Shown here: positions 58,155-64,000 of the stretch, one piece after another | Layout of the letters: every line of letters begins with the position of its first letter | How positions within the stretch are numbered: the stretch's first letter is position 1 | Source: Epiperipatus broadwayi | Lineage: Eukaryota > Onychophora > Udeonychophora > Euonychophora > Peripatidae | DNA length: 64,000 nt | Reading direction: 5' to 3' | Assembly (NCBI GenBank): GCA_028023455.1 | Contig: JAQFVV010006272.1 | Coordinates: 3,761,127-3,825,126 of the forward strand | The notes under the pieces: model-generated | Seen by the model: only the letters and a program-made list of their open reading frames with translations | Database searches by the model: none | Told to the model about the DNA's origin: nothing | Made by a program: the position numbers and the translations under genes

Positions 58155-61100
58155 TACTGGTCTAAGATTGACATGAGATTTAGTTTTAATTTTCTACCAC
58201 ATATGCAGAAAGTTTATCCCTAATAAAATAAAAAATTTACATGTAATGCAATTGACCCAATCATTCTTTTGTGATTCTGAAATAGAATAAGTTAACATAC
58301 TTGTTTCAATATTAAACATGTCAACAAAAAGTACCAACTTCATTCTCTAAAACTTCTACTTCACTACATGTCCCTTAAGTAAGTGGACAAAGTTTCCCAA
58401 AAAGGTACATAATTCTATTATGCATTTTGTTTAAACTGACACTCACAGATAATTAAGATATCCTATGCTAAATTCTACTTAAACATCCAGCAGATTAAAC
58501 AAAAAATGGATAGCTTTCATGTAGAATTTTAATTTTTGTCTGAACAGTTTTATCAACTGGCTTTTTGTATCTTTCATTCTGAATCTGATAGAAAGATTGA
58601 TTTTACCTTTTATTGCTGTATTTGATGCCATAAATTATATTTGTTCAAAGTCTTTCTGAATTTCAGCACATTTATGCATTAAATATTACTTATTGATTTA
58701 TACAATGTTTGGTAATAATTAATTCTGGATGCAAAGTTTATATTTTCAGTCTGATGTACTTTTAAACAATGTTTATAGCTATTAATATTGCTATTCTATT
58801 TATTTTGTGGCATTCATCAATATATATTGTATTTCTATAGATATTGCATGTGTTTACATCCAATTACTTAAATAAAAAAGTCTAAAATCTTTTCAGCATA
58901 AAGGCCTCTCCAAGAGACCGTCAGAGAAAAGGCATTATTCACTAAGCTGGGGGGAGAAGCATTTTTTATTTTGGGTTTTTTGCTCTAACTAAGGATAATT
59001 AATTATTGTTTGACTTTTTAATATTGGATGATTACTTGATTAGACTACATATTAGCTACCCAAAAAAGAATTAAGTTTGGATAAAAAATTTTAAAATTTT
59101 TTAAAGTAGACATATTCCAGATTTGAACACAGAGACATCAAGTAGATATTTGACCATTTCAGTATGAGTATCCTTTTAGGTGCAGCAATTCTTAAAATAT
59201 AAACAATGCAGCATTTTATTATTATTCTATATTGTAAACAAAAAATTTTAAAGCTTGGAGATTTATTATAAAATAGGGTACCACCCATTTTTATTAAAAT
59301 ACATTTAAATCAACTCAAATGTAAATATAGCAATATTCTAGAATGCATTAAAGTAACATTACAAGAAATTGATAGAAGAATATTCTTATAAATAAATTAA
59401 GATACATTTGTCAATATTATTATTAAATATTATATTGGTAAAATAATTTATATTAATTAAAGTCAAAACATTTAATATTTTCACCTTTAATAATATTTTA
59501 ACTTTCACTAGTTTAATAATTAAATCAATTTAATTTTGAAAAACTTTTTAATTAGAAAATTTATTTTATTAATAATTGTAACCAGTTATAAAATGGTTAA
59601 AAAACTGTAACCATTATAAAATGGAAAATAAAAGATAGATTTACAGCTTTTATTTTATATGGTTTTGATTAAATGTATATTTTGATAAATAATTAGAAAA
59701 ACTTACTTCTTGGTAGAGGGTTTCAGGGCCAAAATAATGGCACAGTTTTTAAGAAGCTGAAAAATTGTTTGGTTGTTAAGCAGAAAAAGATGACCATGGT
59801 CTAAGCAGTCATAAAGTATTCTGTTTTTTATATTTTTACAATCAACATTAAAATACTTGCCTGACGAGGTTATATTAATTTAAAATCTTTAATTATAACT
59901 AATAATAGCTAGATATCATCATACCAATCACTACTGAATAACTAATTATCTAAAAAAAAAATTCTGTATTTGTAAATTTTGTTGAGCCTGAATTCAAAAT
60001 TTAGATCATGGGTATAGCAGTTATATGCATTACTATTATTTCATAAGGTGTCAAGTAAGATATAAAATGATTGAGCATTCAAGTATTAATGTGTCAGTTT
60101 TTAAAAAATGCAGTTAACTTTCAAAATAACCATAAATATAGATTGTCATATATTAATTAATTATTTGATTGTTTTTGCATGGAGAAGAATGGCTGATGAT
60201 AAAATTGAAGAATATTACTTTATAAAACATTCTAATTGTACCATTAACATTAAAACTTATAGTCTGCCACTCAGTATTCTCTGGTTTACTTAGTATATAA
60301 TCTGAATTATTTGCATTTACTTATTTTGATAAAGATTCACAGCATCAAAAACTAATTTATCCATACTTTATTTCATAATTGCTATTTTATTTGAAAAGCC
60401 ATAAAACAATTAATTAAAACATTATATTTAATTTTCACACTTATTGAGAAAGGCATAATACACCTACAAAGACTAAGATGCCATTTATATTTTTACTTGG
60501 AATATGCTTTTTTTTTTAAACTGAGAATTGAATATAAAAGAGCATTAGTAAATATATACTAATATATTTATTCCTAATACTTAATAAAAATAAATTATAA
60601 GTATAGGTTTACATCTCCTGAATTGTTTATTTTATGCTACATTAGCAGTATGACTATATTTAAAATACACTTTCTTTTAAATGTTAAACAACAGGAGTAG
60701 TCTTAATTCTTTCATAATAGTTGTACATAATTTAATATTTATAAGAAATATTAATTACAATAAGGTCATTAAGATGATTCTATAATTATCTTTTGTTTAT
60801 GTAAAATATTTACTATAACATGATTGTTTAAACATAATATGAATGGCAGTCTTGTGAAGTCATATTTTACAAACATTGAAAATATAATATTTTATCATAT
60901 GTTAATTATAAATGAAGGTATTTCTACTTGAATTATAGTGAATTGTGTTTTGAACAGTAGTGTAGCTAATAAATCTACAGATTATCCTTGATGAAATGTA
61001 TGTAACATATGCAAGATATGACAATTTAGTTCACAGAATGCACTTTAAGAAATATACCTATAGAACTGTACACTAGTAGCCATTGTTACCTTCAAAGTAT

Positions 61101-61340
61101 TTTCCTTAAGTTGCCATTTTTGAAGGCAAGTCTGAAACTCAATTTGCAATATTCTGTTGAGTACCTATCTTCCACTTTCTTGAATATCAACTATGTCATA
61201 AAATTTTCAACTCTTTAATATCACTTTTAATTTTGGAAAAATTCAGAAATCATAGAGTTCAGTTAGATGAATACACAGAATTATCTAATTAGGTAATATT
61301 TTTGGACAGAAAGTATTTCACTATGAATGCACTGTGACTT
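58155..61340. other. A+T-rich DNA, no gene recognised
   Basis: Possibly contains the 5' part of the minus-strand RTE near 58.2-58.9 kb, but no motif confirms this. A small G+C-richer block (about 58905-58970) has no matching feature. Confidence 0.35.
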
Positions 61341-61358
61341 TATACATTGTCACAATCA

Positions 61359-61775
61359 ATGATCCAGTCACAATCTATGTATTTTTTCAGACAGAATTAC
61401 ATAATGCCTTTATCACCATTAAATAGCATTGTTGTCTATTTGTTCCTGCTCAATAAATTATTTGTGGATTATTTCCTTGTGATTGACAGAACATATCAGA
61501 ATGGCTTTAAATTTTGTGACATTTTTGCTTTTTTGGGATACAGTGAATCTAGAGATTACTATTGCATACTTTCAGATTTTGCTGTTGGCTTATACTGGAA
61601 GCAACAAGTTTTATTATCTGTAATTATTTTCAGAAATACATATGATTTTAAGAAAGATCAACTGCATTTTCAGACTGATCCTGCTTGTCTGTTTATTAAA
61701 ATTCAAGGCTCAAATTTCATAAAAATATTTCGCAAGACATTTTCATCAATTAAAATTAGAACGTTTCTCAATTAA
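61359..61775 (+). CDS. Unrecognised 138-codon open frame, possible exon
   Basis: From the first ATG (61359) the frame runs 138 codons to TAA at 61773-61775, and it is open for a few codons more upstream. Apart from microsatellite arrays it is the longest open frame in the window. At this A+T content stops should occur about every 11 codons, so this length is not expected by chance (rough estimate well under one per window). The product would be rich in Phe, Ile, Leu and Tyr, with a hydrophobic stretch near residues 18-43 (LNSIVVYLFLLNKLFVDYFL) and a basic C-terminus. I recognise no family. There are no neighbouring genes. It could be an exon, a remnant of an unknown mobile element, or chance. 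Confidence 0.25.
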   Translation: MIQSQSMYFFRQNYIMPLSPLNSIVVYLFLLNKLFVDYFLVIDRTYQNGFKFCDIFAFLGYSESRDYYCILSDFAVGLYWKQQVLLSVIIFRNTYDFKKDQLHFQTDPACLFIKIQGSNFIKIFRKTFSSIKIRTFLN

Positions 61776-61779
61776 TCTG

Positions 61780-64000
61780 AATTTTTTTTCTATTAATTTT
61801 ATATTTAATCATTTTTGATTATATTATATGTTGCACTCTTAATATTAATATCAATAATTGTCATTTTGACTATCTAATTCTGAGCTCATCCATCTCATCT
61901 TCATTTAAATCACTTATGTCACTGAAACACACTTAACATTTTTCATAGCAACTTCACCATTTACTTCCTTCAACAGTTGTATTATTTTAATAGTCTTTTT
62001 TCTGATTGTTACACAAAATTTGATATTAATATGTTGTTTAATATTTTGATCAGCATTTTTATACTTACACCAAATGTGTACATGTAGTCTTTGTTATTTT
62101 TCCAATAGCTAACTAGTTAGAAATTTGACCACATATTAATTTAAACATATTCAAACACTAAAACTTATATTATTTTTATATAATTACATCATGGGTGACA
62201 TTATATGATTATTCAAGAAACTAGATTTCACATTTTGTGTGTGTATATATATATATATGTGTTGAAATGAATGTTCTCATGGGCAAAAGATGCTTTATAA
62301 AACATGTTTTTGAAAGCAACTGTATTTAATAAGATAATATTAAAGTAAATATATTGATATTTCTATAATATAACACTTGTTCTCAACTGTATTTTAAAAA
62401 AAATAATCATATGGTTGTAGCAGAGACAATTGAATCAACAACTACATGATTGTTACTGTTTTTTCATCCAGTTGATAGCAAGCGTTATCTTGTTGAAACA
62501 TCAGTTTATGTATATTTGCTTTAATATTATTTTATTAAACATAGTTGCTCTAGAAAACATGTTTTGTAATATATATGAGTGGGTGTGGTTAAATAATTGA
62601 GGCAATATTGTCTTTTCATACTGCTGTATTGTGTTCTTTCCTTTCCTCATTTTATAATGTAAAAAAATCTTATCAATCATTTTACACAATACATGTGTTC
62701 AGGAACAATATTTCCTATCAACTGTTTACTTTCAACTCAGTATAATTGCCTGTCTCATATTAATAATGTGAACAGGACTAACCTAGTATTAAAATATGAG
62801 AAATTCACCACAACTTATGTCAACATAGTTAAGTAGCACACAAGGCATAGTTATGTAAGTGATTAAAATATCTGCCAAAATATATGATTAAACCACAGAA
62901 CAATTTTATAAATATATCTAATTAATTTCATAATGTTTTTATTGTATTCTTTTCTTCTGTTATCAAACCAATCAACTGAAAAACACTAGTGTTTTGGAAA
63001 CAACTTCCCTCATCAATTGTTTGGAAAGAAACCTCACTTATATGACAATACAGAAATCACATTCTTATATTTATAATGCAAAAACTAATTTTTGCTATTA
63101 AATCCTACAATAATTAATCTAGTGAACTAATTCAACACAGTTTGTATAAACATGATGAGTTAATGTATCCAGAAAGAAATGGTATAATTGATTTTTTTTA
63201 ATATTCCATGTCGATGAAGTAATTTATTTTTAAAAACAATGTATATTGCAAAGTGACTATTTTAATTTTTTTATATTATTTAGTGACCAAAAAAAAGTAT
63301 ATAATATAATGTTATAAATAGTTTACATTGTTGACCCAATTATTTACATAATTTACAATACTTTAATTTAATTAGATGTTTTGATGGGTATTTAATCATT
63401 TAATTATGCAATTGTTATATATATATATATAATAATAATTTTAGGATCCAGTGAAATCTTCTACTCTGGGTAATAGTTAATTTAATTAACTTTATATCAG
63501 TGAAACCATTAAGTATACTATAATATATATATATATATATATATAATATCAATACACCAAAACTTCTAACCAATATAATTATTATACATATATTAGGTAC
63601 TGAGATATATTTTGTCTCATCAATTCCAACAAAAAAGATGATATACGAAAATGTAAGGATTCTAAGTAGTTGGTTCTTATCTAAAGAGTCTTAAATTTAT
63701 CTGAATGAAAAAAAAGGTTAAAACTAACATATCTTAGAGTTATGAGCCACCAAAAATTATTATTTGTACATAAACGTAAAAAATATATATTATAAAAGAA
63801 AAAAGTTTTCTAACAGTCAGGACAATATGGTGCTACAATAAAGCCACTTGATCATCACTTGTGTTTTCATTGTGTAGTTCTTGAATTTATCATTTTGCCG
63901 GGCATTAACCTGTTTTAACTTCCAATTAAAATAAATAGAAAATTGTTATTGTTTTGAATTTGCACTTTCAGAAATCTGGATCAAAAATTAATAAAATATA
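61780..64000. other. A+T-rich DNA with (TA)n arrays, no gene recognised
   Basis: Short TG/TA microsatellites lie at about 62227-62262, 63417-63432 and 63521-63545. No coding or structural element was identified. Confidence 0.45.

Overview
Organism and overall character. The window is strongly A+T-rich (about three quarters A+T by eye), with frequent poly-A/T runs, (TA)n, (ATT)n and (TAGA)n arrays and few CpGs. There is no operon, no bacterial gene density and no rRNA. The recognisable protein fragments belong to animal transposable elements: RTE-, CR1/Jockey- and L1/Tx1-type LINEs, a Penelope-like element with traces of a GIY-YIG endonuclease, and hAT-type transposases. This is intergenic or intronic DNA of an invertebrate animal. 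A cephalopod or other lophotrochozoan fits the mix of RTE LINEs, Penelope-like elements, tRNA-derived retroposons and tetranucleotide arrays, but that placement is a guess. I recognise no intact host gene. Most open frames are microsatellite translations or short unbroken pieces of decayed transposons.

Layout. 1-6.2 kb: an RTE LINE fragment (+), inverted-repeat clusters including a 127-bp-arm near-perfect palindrome (3189-3458), and a CR1/Jockey-like LINE (-). 6.6-6.8 kb: a tRNA-like retroposon with a perfect 15-bp target-site duplication. 9.8-13.1 kb: a second CR1/Jockey-like LINE (-) with an ORF1 PHD-like finger and an endonuclease, itself carrying a Penelope-end fragment, a structured foldback element and a possible transposase exon. 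13.4-16.1 kb: dispersed and degenerate repeats. 16.4-25.8 kb: two or three copies of one LINE family, a 0.5-kb foldback element, a tRNA-derived SINE, a third CR1/Jockey-like LINE and large microsatellites. 29.0-29.9 kb: a hAT remnant with one terminal inverted repeat. 30.65-33.16 kb: a decayed but nearly complete Penelope-like element (-). 33.7-36.25 kb: an RTE LINE (+) with endonuclease, reverse transcriptase and C-terminal region. 38.9-41.0 kb: LINE 3' fragments and short repeats. 41.9-44.5 kb: a ZMYM1/DUF4371-type hAT transposase remnant (-). 45.3-45.6 kb: an unidentified insertion between 11-bp direct repeats. 46.2-47.2 kb: an RTE endonuclease (-). 48.3-52.5 kb: an L1/Tx1-type LINE (+). 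53.6-58.2 kb: two RTE LINEs converging 3' to 3', the first interrupted by a head-to-tail and inverted array of a ~330-bp unit. 58.2-64 kb: no recognised element, with one unusually long unexplained frame at 61.36-61.78 kb.

How it fits together. The region records repeated nested insertion followed by decay. LINEs supply the likely retroposition machinery for the tRNA-derived elements. The Penelope-like copies share terminal sequence across 20 kb. The foldback elements and the ~330-bp inverted array are the parts least explained by known families. All family calls rest on protein motifs read by eye; no database search was run.
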